Source: Arcticibacterium luteifluviistationis
Lineage (GTDB): Bacteria; Bacteroidota; Bacteroidia; Cytophagales; Spirosomataceae
Assembly (NCBI RefSeq): GCF_003258705.1
Contig: NZ_CP029480.1
Location: forward strand, 4,836,001-4,900,000
DNA length: 64,000 nt
Reading direction: 5' to 3'
Positions 43,267 through 51,467 of this stretch are shown here, one piece after another; the stretch's first letter is position 1; each line of letters starts with the position of its first letter. Made by a program: the position numbers and the translations under genes. The notes under the pieces were generated by a model, which worked only from the letters and a program-made list of their open reading frames with translations, had not been told where the DNA came from and searched no databases.

Positions 43267-43538
43267 TGAACAGAAGTTAACAGAAAACAAGAAGCTGCAA
43301 AAGCTCCAGAGGAGCGATATATTAATAGAAAACAATAAATCAAAGAAACACATTAGCTCCAGCGGAGCGACATATTATTCTCACTAAATAAATCGCAAAA
43401 AACTTTCACCCGCTGGTGGGATTTAATTAATGTGTTAAATCAAATTCTATTGACATTTCGCCCCGCTAGAGCGTTCTGCTTATTTAGCAATAGAAAAATA
43501 AGTGTCTATCAGACAATTAAAATATTCAGCTTTATTCT

Positions 43539-43546
43539 TAGCTTTG
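43539..43546 (+). promoter_or_regulatory. Candidate -7 element (TAGCTTTG) for kinase
   Basis: TAnnTTTG match 27 bases before the ATG at 43573. -33 box not clear. Confidence 0.4.
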
Positions 43547-43572
43547 ACACTCAAACCCGTTAACGCAAAAAC

Positions 43573-45057
43573 ATGTACTTACTAGGACTCGACATCGGAA
43601 CATCTTCTATCAAAGCATCTGTGGTAGACGCTAAAACCAAAAAAGTTGTAGCATCTGCTCAATACCCAGATACGGAAACAGCTATTTCTTCCCCAAAAGC
43701 GGGTTGGGCAGAGCAATCTCCTGAAATGTGGTGGGAAAACTCTCAAAAAGCTATTGAAAGAGTTATAGCCAAAGGTGGTTTTGACACCAAAGACCTAGTT
43801 TCGATAGGAATCTCTTATCAGATGCATGGTTTGGTGATGATTGACAAAGAAAAGAATGTGCTTCGTCCATCAATCATCTGGTGCGATAGCCGTGCAGTGG
43901 AAGTGGGCGAAAAAGCTTTTAAGCAAATAGGAGAAGAAAAAGCCTTATCTCATTTATTAAACTCACCAGGTAATTTCACAGCCTCAAAACTGGCGTGGGT
44001 AAAAGAAAACGAACCAGCGGTTTTTGAAAAGTGCCATAAAATAATGCTTCCGGGTGATTATATAGGCATGATGCTTACTAATGAAATCACCACATCTAAC
44101 TCTGGTCTGTCAGAGGGTATCTTTTGGGATTTCTGTGACAATCAAGTTTCGGAAGATGTAATGAAAACTTACGGGTTTGACATGGATTTAATTCCAAAAA
44201 TTCAGCCCGTTTTCTCAAACCACGGTGAAGTATCAAAAGAAATAGCAGATAAAACTGGTATCCCAGCAGGAATTCCAGTCGCTTATAAAGCAGGCGACCA
44301 ACCAAACAACGCTCTATCATTAAACGTGGTAAACCCTGGTGAAATAGCCGCTACTGCGGGAACATCAGGTGTAGTTTACGCAGTAAGCGACAAAGTTTCT
44401 TACGACCCAAAATCGAGAATAAACTCTTTTGCCCATGTCAATCACCAATTAGACGAGCAAACCAGAATAGGTATTTTACTTTGTATAAACGGTACAGGGA
44501 TTTTGAACTCTTGGGTAAAACACAACATTGCCAAAGGCTTAGATTATCCTGAAATGAATCAGGCAGCTGCCAAAGTTAATATTGGCTCTAACGGACTTTC
44601 CGTTTTACCTTTCGGAAACGGTGCAGAGCGTATGCTAGAAAACAAACTGGTAGGTGCTCAGTTTATGAATATTGATTTTAATCAGCACAGCGATGCTCAT
44701 ATATACAGAGCTTCCCAAGAAGGAATTGCATTCTCCTTGAAGTATGGTTTTGATATGATGCAGGCCAATGGAGTAATTCCTAAAGTAATTAGAGCAGGAC
44801 AAGCCAATATGTTTTTAAGTGATGTTTTCTCTGAAACATTGGTCAATGCTACACAAACTCCCGTAGAGCTTTATGACACCGACGGTGCAAAGGGAGCCGC
44901 CTTAGGAGGCGGTTTTGGTGCAGGAATATTTGATTCTTTGGAACAAACTATGGAAGGTTTAACTTTGTTAAAAGTGATAGAACCAAAGGAAAACAATAAA
45001 GATGCTTACCAAGAAGCTTATCAAAGCTGGTTAAATGCACTAGCTTTGTGCGTCTGA
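43573..45057 (+). CDS. xylB: FGGY-family carbohydrate kinase, xylulokinase-like
   Basis: 494 residues. LGLDIGTSSIKASVVD is the N-terminal phosphate motif of FGGY kinases; GISYQMHGLVMIDKEKNVLRPSIIWCDSRA is typical of xylulokinase; AGDQPNNALSLNVVNPGEIAATAGTSGVVYA and GGGFGAGIF are C-terminal ATP-binding motifs. It phosphorylates a keto sugar (D-xylulose expected; other ketoses possible) in the cytoplasm. It precedes the PUL at 47-64 kb but has its own promoter; no xylose isomerase gene (xylA) was recognised next to it. It is 15 bases from the following helicase. Confidence 0.88.
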   Translation: MYLLGLDIGTSSIKASVVDAKTKKVVASAQYPDTETAISSPKAGWAEQSPEMWWENSQKAIERVIAKGGFDTKDLVSIGISYQMHGLVMIDKEKNVLRPSIIWCDSRAVEVGEKAFKQIGEEKALSHLLNSPGNFTASKLAWVKENEPAVFEKCHKIMLPGDYIGMMLTNEITTSNSGLSEGIFWDFCDNQVSEDVMKTYGFDMDLIPKIQPVFSNHGEVSKEIADKTGIPAGIPVAYKAGDQPNNALSLNVVNPGEIAATAGTSGVVYAVSDKVSYDPKSRINSFAHVNHQLDEQTRIGILLCINGTGILNSWVKHNIAKGLDYPEMNQAAAKVNIGSNGLSVLPFGNGAERMLENKLVGAQFMNIDFNQHSDAHIYRASQEGIAFSLKYGFDMMQANGVIPKVIRAGQANMFLSDVFSETLVNATQTPVELYDTDGAKGAALGGGFGAGIFDSLEQTMEGLTLLKVIEPKENNKDAYQEAYQSWLNALALCV

Positions 45058-45072
45058 AGCATATAGAAAGCA

Positions 45073-46350
45073 ATGAAGTTTGTCCAATACCGTATTTCCG
45101 AAGAGATTAAAAAAAGTCTTGAACAGCAAGATTTCAAGAAACCTACTGATATTCAATACAAGGCTATTCCGCCTATATTGAAAGGAGAGGATGTTTTAGC
45201 TATTGCCCAAACGGGTACTGGAAAAACAGCCGCCTTTGCTATTCCAATCATTCATCTTATCAATGAGAAGAAGAAAAAGTTTAAACACAAAGGCATAAAA
45301 TGTTTGGTGATGGCTCCTACCCATGAGCTAGCCATTCAAATAAATCAAGTTTTTCAAACTTTAGGTAAATACACCAGAATAAAGACATTTGCTCTTTTTG
45401 GAGGAACAGACCAAGCTCCACAAATAGACAAACTATCTTCTGGCATTGACGTTTTAGTTACTACGCCAGGTAGAATGTTTGACCTGAGAAGTCAGGGTCA
45501 TTTAGACTTGAGTACGGTAGAAATTCTAGTTTTAGATGAGGCTGACCACATGTTAGACCTCGGTTTTATAGATGACATAAGAGACGTGATAAGATATTTG
45601 CCAGCAAACAGGCAAACACTCTTTTTCTCTGCCACCATTAATGAAACTATTAAAAAACTGGCTTACTCTTTAGTTAGAAACGCCATTAGAATTCAAATTT
45701 CACCTAAAGACCCTGTCTCTAAAAACATTGTCCACTCGCTGGTTTATGTAGAAATGGATGACAAGCGATTCTTTTTAGAGCGTATTATCAAAGAGAATCC
45801 TGATAAAAAGATGATAGTTTTTGTGAGAACTAAGGTTCGAGCAGAAAGAGTTATGGCTGCCATGAAACGTGTGGAGATTGACTCTGAAACTATTCATAGT
45901 GGTAAAGAACACTCTGACAGAAAAGATGTAATGCATCACTTCCGTACAGATGAAAATAAGATTTTGATAGCTACAGATGTAAGTGCACGAGGCATTGACA
46001 TTCCTAATGTAGATTTGGTTATAAATTATGATTTACCAGATGTGCCTGAAAACTACGTTCACCGTGTGGGCCGAACAGGCCGTGGCATGAATAAAGGGCA
46101 AGCTCTAGCCTTCTGTGCTACAGAAGAAAAGGGCTATTTGGTGGAGATAGAAGAATACTTGGGTGGTTCTATTGAGGTTTTAAACCTTGGTAAAGAAGAA
46201 TACAAGGAAACTTTGGATTTTACTAAAAACGAGTCAAACACCACTTGGAAAGACATTCAAAAGGAAATAGAAATGGCCGAACAGGCTAACATCAAGCATC
46301 GTAAGAAAAAAGTTAAGGATAAAGCAAAGAAGAAGAAAAAGAAGAAGTAA
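45073..46350 (+). CDS. DEAD-box RNA helicase with Lys-rich tail
   Basis: 425 residues. Q motif (FKKPTDIQYKAIPP), TGTGKT, PTHELA, DEAD (VLDEADHMLDLGF), SAT, ARGID and HRVGRTGRG are all present. The C-terminal tail ends in a run of lysines (KKVKDKAKKKKKKK), probably an RNA-binding extension. It starts 15 bases after the kinase gene, so they may be cotranscribed, although functions are unrelated. Related to the helicase at 18.3-19.5 kb but only by family. Confidence 0.92.
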   Translation: MKFVQYRISEEIKKSLEQQDFKKPTDIQYKAIPPILKGEDVLAIAQTGTGKTAAFAIPIIHLINEKKKKFKHKGIKCLVMAPTHELAIQINQVFQTLGKYTRIKTFALFGGTDQAPQIDKLSSGIDVLVTTPGRMFDLRSQGHLDLSTVEILVLDEADHMLDLGFIDDIRDVIRYLPANRQTLFFSATINETIKKLAYSLVRNAIRIQISPKDPVSKNIVHSLVYVEMDDKRFFLERIIKENPDKKMIVFVRTKVRAERVMAAMKRVEIDSETIHSGKEHSDRKDVMHHFRTDENKILIATDVSARGIDIPNVDLVINYDLPDVPENYVHRVGRTGRGMNKGQALAFCATEEKGYLVEIEEYLGGSIEVLNLGKEEYKETLDFTKNESNTTWKDIQKEIEMAEQANIKHRKKKVKDKAKKKKKKK

Positions 46351-46436
46351 CGTTTAACTTATAGAACTTTCAGGAACTCTGAACTTCTAATAGGCGTATC
46401 TCTGTTTTACTTTCAAAATATAAACCCAACAGAAAA

Positions 46437-46937
46437 ATGGCACAAATAACATTAAAAGGAACTCCAATCAACACTAATGGCAACTTACCTCAAATAGGTG
46501 AGCAAGCTAAAGACTTTGAATTAATAGCTCAAGACATGTCAAGAGCTAATCTTGATAAATATAAGGGCTCAAGAGTGGTATTGAATGTATTCCCAAGTTT
46601 AGATACTGGAATATGTGCTACCTCTGTTAGAGAGTTTAACAAAGTAGCAGGTGACCTTAAAAACACTAAAATACTTTGTATCTCAAGAGATACGCCAATG
46701 GCTCAAGGTCGTTTTTGCGGTGCAGAAGGCATTGAAAATGTAGAAACACTTTCTGACCTTGCTAACGGAAGTTTCGGGAAAGATTATGGTCTTGAAATTG
46801 TAGATGGTCCATTGAAAGACTTCTCAAGTAGAGCCGTAATAGTACTAGATGAAAACCATAAAGTGGTTTATACCGAGCAAGTTCCTGAAATTGTTCAAGA
46901 GCCTAATTACGAAGCAGCATTAAAAGTTTTGGCATAG
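46437..46937 (+). CDS. tpx: Thiol peroxidase
   Basis: 166 residues. VFPSLDTGICATSVREFN has the peroxidatic Cys (about 60), and AQGRFCGAEGIENV the resolving Cys (about 94), the atypical 2-Cys arrangement of Tpx. Reduces hydroperoxides with thioredoxin in the cytoplasm or periplasm; no signal peptide here. A terminator follows at once. Confidence 0.96.
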   Translation: MAQITLKGTPINTNGNLPQIGEQAKDFELIAQDMSRANLDKYKGSRVVLNVFPSLDTGICATSVREFNKVAGDLKNTKILCISRDTPMAQGRFCGAEGIENVETLSDLANGSFGKDYGLEIVDGPLKDFSSRAVIVLDENHKVVYTEQVPEIVQEPNYEAALKVLA

Positions 46938-46962
46938 TATCTAACTGTCATATACTAACATC

Positions 46963-46999
46963 ATAAAGCACGCTAGTTTAACTGGCGTGCTTTATTTTT
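46963..46999 (+). terminator. Rho-independent terminator after tpx
   Basis: TAAAGCACGC pairs with GCGTGCTTTA, extended through TAGT/ACTG with one G-U, loop TTA, then T-rich tail ending near 46999. Confidence 0.88.
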
Positions 47000-47081
47000 G
47001 ACTAAACTTAAAGAAAATTGAGCCTTGTTTCTTTAATAAAACCTGTTATAATGCCAATACTATAACCTATCCGAAACAAAA

Positions 47082-48101
47082 ATGAGTGTCAAACTAATTA
47101 GCATCAACGAATTTTCAGCTACGCCAAAGTATCAGCAGCTGGTTAATAGCATATTAGAGAGCATACGTTTTGGTAGACTAAAAAAAGGCGACACCCTACC
47201 TTCCATTAATGAAGTAAGCTATGGTTTTGAAATTTCCAGAATCACGGTAGAAAAAGGATATAATGAACTACGTAAACGTAACTTCATAGCGGCACACCCC
47301 GGGAAAGGCTTTTTTGTGATTAATGACCAAGTAGAACAAGACTTAAAAATCTTACTACTCTTCAATAAGCTAAGTGCTCACAAAAAACAAATCTATGATT
47401 CCTTAGTGGCCAAACTTGGCAATCGTGCTGCCATTGAGTTTTACATTTATAATAATGATGCTACGCAGTTTTGTCAATTGCTAGAAAACCACAAGAAAGG
47501 GTACTCGCATTATGTCATCATCCCTAATTTCATTGAAGGAGACGAGCAAGCTCTAAAACTAATCAATAAGCTCCCTAAAGACCAGCTGATTGTTATTGAC
47601 AAAATGCTAGATGGCATTACAGGAAAGTTTGCTGCTGTATATCAACCTTTTGAAGATGACATTTTTGGAGCTTTGGGCGAAGCCTGGGAAACATTAAAAA
47701 AGTACAATAGAATGGTGCTTATTTTTCCTGAGAACTCATACTACCCAAAAGACATCATGCAGGGCTTTATCAATTTCTGCAACAGCTATGAGTTCAATTA
47801 TAAAATAATAAACGACATACGTAAAAGTAAAATAAGACCGGGTGAGTTATACCTAAATGTCATGGAAGATGACTTGGTAAAGTTACTTGACATGATTCCT
47901 GCTTCTGGTCTTAAAGTAGGTCAAGACATAGGCATCATTTCATATAATGAAACCCCTTTGAAAAAATTCATCCTTAATGGTATCACTACCATTTCTACAG
48001 ACTTCTCATTAATGGGTGAGAAAGCAGGAGAGCTTATTCTTAATAATAAGAAAGAACACACCAAAAACCCTTTTACTATAAGGCTTAGAGCTTCTAGCTA
48101 G
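47082..48101 (+). CDS. GntR-family regulator with sugar-binding effector domain
   Basis: 339 residues. N-terminal winged HTH (about 10-78): KYQQLVNSILESIRFGRLKKGDTLPSINEVSYGFEISRITVEKGYNELRKRNFIAAHPGKGFFV. The C-terminal ~250 residues resemble a LacI/periplasmic-binding-protein-like sensor (GLKVGQDIGIISYNETPLKKFI, TTISTDFSLMGEKAGELIL). Such GntR proteins in Bacteroidota control neighbouring sugar operons. It lies 255 bases upstream of susC in the same direction, so it most likely regulates the PUL in response to a monosaccharide. Confidence 0.9.
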   Translation: MSVKLISINEFSATPKYQQLVNSILESIRFGRLKKGDTLPSINEVSYGFEISRITVEKGYNELRKRNFIAAHPGKGFFVINDQVEQDLKILLLFNKLSAHKKQIYDSLVAKLGNRAAIEFYIYNNDATQFCQLLENHKKGYSHYVIIPNFIEGDEQALKLINKLPKDQLIVIDKMLDGITGKFAAVYQPFEDDIFGALGEAWETLKKYNRMVLIFPENSYYPKDIMQGFINFCNSYEFNYKIINDIRKSKIRPGELYLNVMEDDLVKLLDMIPASGLKVGQDIGIISYNETPLKKFILNGITTISTDFSLMGEKAGELILNNKKEHTKNPFTIRLRASS

Positions 48102-48218
48102 ACTAAACTTTCCTAGGTTCATACAGTTAAAACCCAAATGGTTCCAGTTTATCATTGAATCACACTTTTTTGTCTCCATCCTCTTCAAATTCAGCTCCAA
48201 CTTATTGGACAAAACAAA

Positions 48219-48256
48219 GACAGTATAGGACAGCTTCGTGTGACAGTGTATGACGG
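48219..48256. promoter_or_regulatory. Imperfect direct repeats upstream of susC (candidate operator)
   Basis: GACAGTATAGGACAG (48219-48233) and GACAGTGTATGACGG (48242-48256) agree at 12 of 15 positions and are 23 bp apart. They lie just upstream of the -7 box at 48276. They might bind the adjacent GntR regulator; not a classic palindrome, so uncertain. Confidence 0.35.
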
Positions 48257-48275
48257 TACAAAATGGATCAAGAGA

Positions 48276-48283
48276 TATATTTG
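48276..48283 (+). promoter_or_regulatory. Candidate susC -7 element (TATATTTG)
   Basis: TAnnTTTG match 73 bases upstream of the susC ATG at 48357. No TTG at -33; an activator or the direct repeats may compensate. Confidence 0.45.
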
Positions 48284-48356
48284 GTACATAAAAGGGAAAT
48301 AATATTCCTTTTTATAGACAACCTATTGTTTTTTCAACCATTAACTATTGAAACTT

Positions 48357-51300
48357 ATGAAGTTAAATTCTACTGCAATTAAGCATAGAATTAGATTCTC
48401 AGGTATTTCCCTGCTTCTAATGCTATGCTCTTCTTTTGCATTCTCCCAAATTCAAGGAACAGTACTCGACGAAACGGGCAGTCCCATGATTGCCGTTAGT
48501 GTTTCCGTAAAAGGAACCACAAAAGGGACCTCCACAGACCTAGATGGTAAATACAAAATTGATGCTCAAGCTAACCAGACATTGGTTTACAGTTTTGTAG
48601 GTTACCTTAACAAAGAAATCTCTGTTGGGGCTCAAAAAACTATTGATGTAACCTTAGACCTTGACGACCAACTTCTTAGTGAAGTGGTAGTAGTAGGTTA
48701 TGGTAGTCAGTTAAAAAGAGAAGTAACGGGTTCGGTACAAACTCTTGGCTATAAGGAGTTAAAAGATTTGCCAGTTTCTCAGGTAGGTCAAAAACTGCAA
48801 GGACAGCTAGCAGGTGTTCAGATTAACCAAACTACAGGTAAACCTGGTCAAGGAATGAACATCCGAATTAGAGGGCAAGTATCTGTTTCAGCAGGTAGTA
48901 ACCCTTTATATGTGATTGATGGCTTTCCTATTACTGGCGATATAGGCTCTTTAAATCCTGATGAAATAGAAGAAATCACCATCCTTAAAGATGCTGCTTC
49001 TACGTCACTATATGGTTCGAGAGCTGCAAATGGTGTAGTACTTATTACCACAAAAAAGGGTAAGCCAGGCACCAATGTGAGCTTTAACGCCTATACGGGT
49101 ATTCAAACAGTTCCTCAAAGAGGCCGTATAGAGATGATGGATGCTGTGGAGTTTGCTCAGTTTAAGAAAGAGTATTATACAGATGCTGGTCAAGAAGTTC
49201 CTGTAGAATTCCAAAACCCATCAGACTACGAAGGGAAGAACAATGACTGGTATGATGCCTTACTTAGAAATGCACCTATGCAGAGCTATACTTTAAACGT
49301 AACATCTAACAAAGCCGATTCTAGAACAGCCGTAGTAGCTGGTGTATTTGACCAAGAAGGTGTAGTTATAAACAACAAATATCAGCGTTACTCTTTAAGA
49401 ATAAATTCTGAATTTGACGTATCAGACAAAGTTAAGGTAGGTTTTAACATTGCTCCCCAATATGTTTATGATAACACACCAAGAACTGACGGTGACAGAG
49501 GTACTGGTATCTTATTCAATGCCTTACACACTTGGCCAGTAATGCCTATCCGTGACGAAACCGGTGAATTAACGCTTTCAAACAAGTTTCCAGGAAGTAC
49601 AGGTAACATCTTTGACTATGCCAACTGGGTAAGAGCTGCTGATGAATTAGTAAACGAAACCACTACTACTAATTTGCTTTCAAATGCTTATTTGCAATAC
49701 GAACCTATTAAAAACTTAGTTTTGAAGTCTACGTTCAATGTAGAGATGTTGAGGTCTAAATTCTTCTACTTTAACCCATCTACAGCCACTAGCAGAATTA
49801 ACGTACCTATTCCTACTACGGCACAGTCTATTCGTCAAAACGTAGAAAGCTTAAGTTGGTTGAATGAAAACTTAGCTACTTATACCAAAAGCGTAAAAGA
49901 CCATAACTTTGAGTTACTTGCTGGTTTCACTAATCAGAAATTTACAGAAGAAAGCACTAGGATTACGGCAGACACATATGCAGATGATAGAATTCCTACT
50001 ATCCAAGGAGCTATTAATATCAATAGGGGCGGAACCTATAATGGCGTTGGAGAATGGAGTTTAACTTCATTGCTTTCAAGACTTACGTATAACTACAAGG
50101 GTAAGTACTTGTTTACAGCCGCTGTTCGTCGTGATGGTTCTTCTCGTTTCGGTTCAGAAAACCGTTGGGGAACATTCCCTTCCGTTTCTGCTGGTTGGGT
50201 AATGTCTGACGAAACTTTCCTAGCAGATGTGGAGCAATTATCTTTTGCTAAACTAAGAGCAAGTTTCGGTGTGATTGGAAATAACAACATTGGTAACTAT
50301 ACTTCTTACGCCTTAATTAACAACACCGTTAATGGAGTATTTGGAAGTACAGTAGCACCGGGTGCCGTAGTCACTTCCCTAGCTAACAACAATTTAGGCT
50401 GGGAAACTACCAAGCAGTTTGACATTGGACTTGACCTTGGTCTTTTCAATGACAGAATCCAGTTTATCTATGATTTCTATACAAAGCGTACCACCAACCT
50501 ACTTTATAGTGTACAAATTCCACAAGAATCTGGTTTCGGTAACTTCAATGATAACATTGGTGAAATTAAGTTCTGGGGACATGAGTTTTCTGTAAACACT
50601 AAAAACTTAAATGCATCTAAAAAGTTAAGCTGGAATACTAATTTCAACTTGTCTTTAAACAGAAATAAAGTGATGTCTTTAGCTGATGGTATTGACCGTG
50701 TTTACGGACTTTTCCATATCACTCAAGTAGGTCAGCCTTTCGGTCAATTTTATGGTCATGTAGCACAAGGGGTTTACCAAAACCAAGCTGATTTAGATAG
50801 CAATCCACAGGTTCCTGGAAGGTCAACCATAGGAAGTATTAAACTTACTGACCAAAATGGTGATGGTATTATCACAAACGGTGGAGACTTTGACGACCGC
50901 GTAATCATGGGTAACCCATTCCCTACCTTCACTTATGGTATCACTAACAACTTCCGCTATAAAAATTGGGATTTAAGTATTGTAGGTTCAGGTTCTCACG
51001 GAAACCAATTACTAGTACGTCATCTTTATAGTACTGCTAACCTTGATGGTGTATTTAACATGGTAAAAGAAGTCCAGTATAGATTCCGTTCTGAAGAAAA
51101 CCCTGGAAAAGGATTTTATGGTACTACTGTAGGTGGTGGTAATGTTACAGGTATTGAAAGAGACTGGATGAACAGCCGTTTTATTGCAGACGCATCATAT
51201 TTCACTATCAAAAACATAACATTAGGTCATACCTTCAATAAAGCTAACAAAATATTTAGCTCAGCTAGATTATATACTTCTGTACAGCAGGCCTTCGTAT

Positions 51301-51446
51301 TTACGAAATACTGGGGAGGTCCTAATCCAGAAACAAGTGCACAGAGAGATGGTCAAGGTGATGGTGGAAACTTGAGCCCAGGTGTAGACTTATCAAACTA
51401 TCCTGTCCCAAGAACTTTCACTTTGGGTCTTAATCTGAATTTCTAA
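48357..51446 (+). CDS. SusC/RagA-family TonB-linked outer membrane transporter
   Basis: 1029 residues from ATG 48357 (an upstream TTG at 48348 is in frame but not needed). Signal peptide ends at AFSQ. Then a carboxypeptidase-regulatory-like domain (GTVLDETGSPMIAVSVSVKGTTKG), the TonB-box-like segment LSEVVVVGYGSQLKREVTGSV, the plug (LQGQLAGVQINQTTGKPGQGMNIRIRGQ...NPLYVIDGFPI, EEITILKDAASTSLYGSRAANGVVLITTKKG) and a long beta barrel ending in LGLNLNF. It imports oligosaccharides through the outer membrane with the SusD partner just downstream (21 bases). Confidence 0.95.
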   Translation: MKLNSTAIKHRIRFSGISLLLMLCSSFAFSQIQGTVLDETGSPMIAVSVSVKGTTKGTSTDLDGKYKIDAQANQTLVYSFVGYLNKEISVGAQKTIDVTLDLDDQLLSEVVVVGYGSQLKREVTGSVQTLGYKELKDLPVSQVGQKLQGQLAGVQINQTTGKPGQGMNIRIRGQVSVSAGSNPLYVIDGFPITGDIGSLNPDEIEEITILKDAASTSLYGSRAANGVVLITTKKGKPGTNVSFNAYTGIQTVPQRGRIEMMDAVEFAQFKKEYYTDAGQEVPVEFQNPSDYEGKNNDWYDALLRNAPMQSYTLNVTSNKADSRTAVVAGVFDQEGVVINNKYQRYSLRINSEFDVSDKVKVGFNIAPQYVYDNTPRTDGDRGTGILFNALHTWPVMPIRDETGELTLSNKFPGSTGNIFDYANWVRAADELVNETTTTNLLSNAYLQYEPIKNLVLKSTFNVEMLRSKFFYFNPSTATSRINVPIPTTAQSIRQNVESLSWLNENLATYTKSVKDHNFELLAGFTNQKFTEESTRITADTYADDRIPTIQGAININRGGTYNGVGEWSLTSLLSRLTYNYKGKYLFTAAVRRDGSSRFGSENRWGTFPSVSAGWVMSDETFLADVEQLSFAKLRASFGVIGNNNIGNYTSYALINNTVNGVFGSTVAPGAVVTSLANNNLGWETTKQFDIGLDLGLFNDRIQFIYDFYTKRTTNLLYSVQIPQESGFGNFNDNIGEIKFWGHEFSVNTKNLNASKKLSWNTNFNLSLNRNKVMSLADGIDRVYGLFHITQVGQPFGQFYGHVAQGVYQNQADLDSNPQVPGRSTIGSIKLTDQNGDGIITNGGDFDDRVIMGNPFPTFTYGITNNFRYKNWDLSIVGSGSHGNQLLVRHLYSTANLDGVFNMVKEVQYRFRSEENPGKGFYGTTVGGGNVTGIERDWMNSRFIADASYFTIKNITLGHTFNKANKIFSSARLYTSVQQAFVFTKYWGGPNPETSAQRDGQGDGGNLSPGVDLSNYPVPRTFTLGLNLNF

Positions 51447-51467
51447 AAACATTAATCCATTGTAATA

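Larger units (their letters stand above)
42612..43475. repeat. REP/REPIN-like hairpin array next to RAYT
   Basis: Three hairpin types recur. A: GCTCCAGAGGAGCGA followed by TATATTAATAGAA or CATGTTATTCTC. B: CACCCCGCTGGGGTTT. C: GCCGCCCCGATGGGGCT preceded by TTCTATTAATAT. They are arranged as A-A-A-B-C-like modules about four times: 42612-42722 (degenerate first A), 42756-42980, 43094-43266 and 43303-43475 (last B and C degenerate). Between A and B the flanks are inverted (CATGTTATT...AATAACAT), as in REPINs, where two REPs face each other. The tails of A and of inverted C share ATATTAATAGAA, so all belong to one family. The array abuts the RAYT gene. Confidence 0.8.
42492..43572. other. Divergent region holding the REP-like array
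   Basis: 1081 bases between the RAYT start and the FGGY kinase start, with no convincing coding frame. Almost all of 42612-43475 is repeat array (listed separately); 42492-42611 is AT-rich leader sequence for RAYT; 43476-43572 carries the kinase promoter region. Confidence 0.8.

Noticed and set aside
42612-43475. Possible CRISPR array
   Set aside because: The repeats are short palindromic hairpins with unequal, partly conserved spacers and several unit types. No cas genes are nearby, and the RAYT neighbour explains them better.
43573-46350. Kinase and helicase as a dedicated functional operon
   Set aside because: The 15-base gap suggests cotranscription, but the functions are unrelated and the helicase is a general housekeeping type, so no system was claimed.
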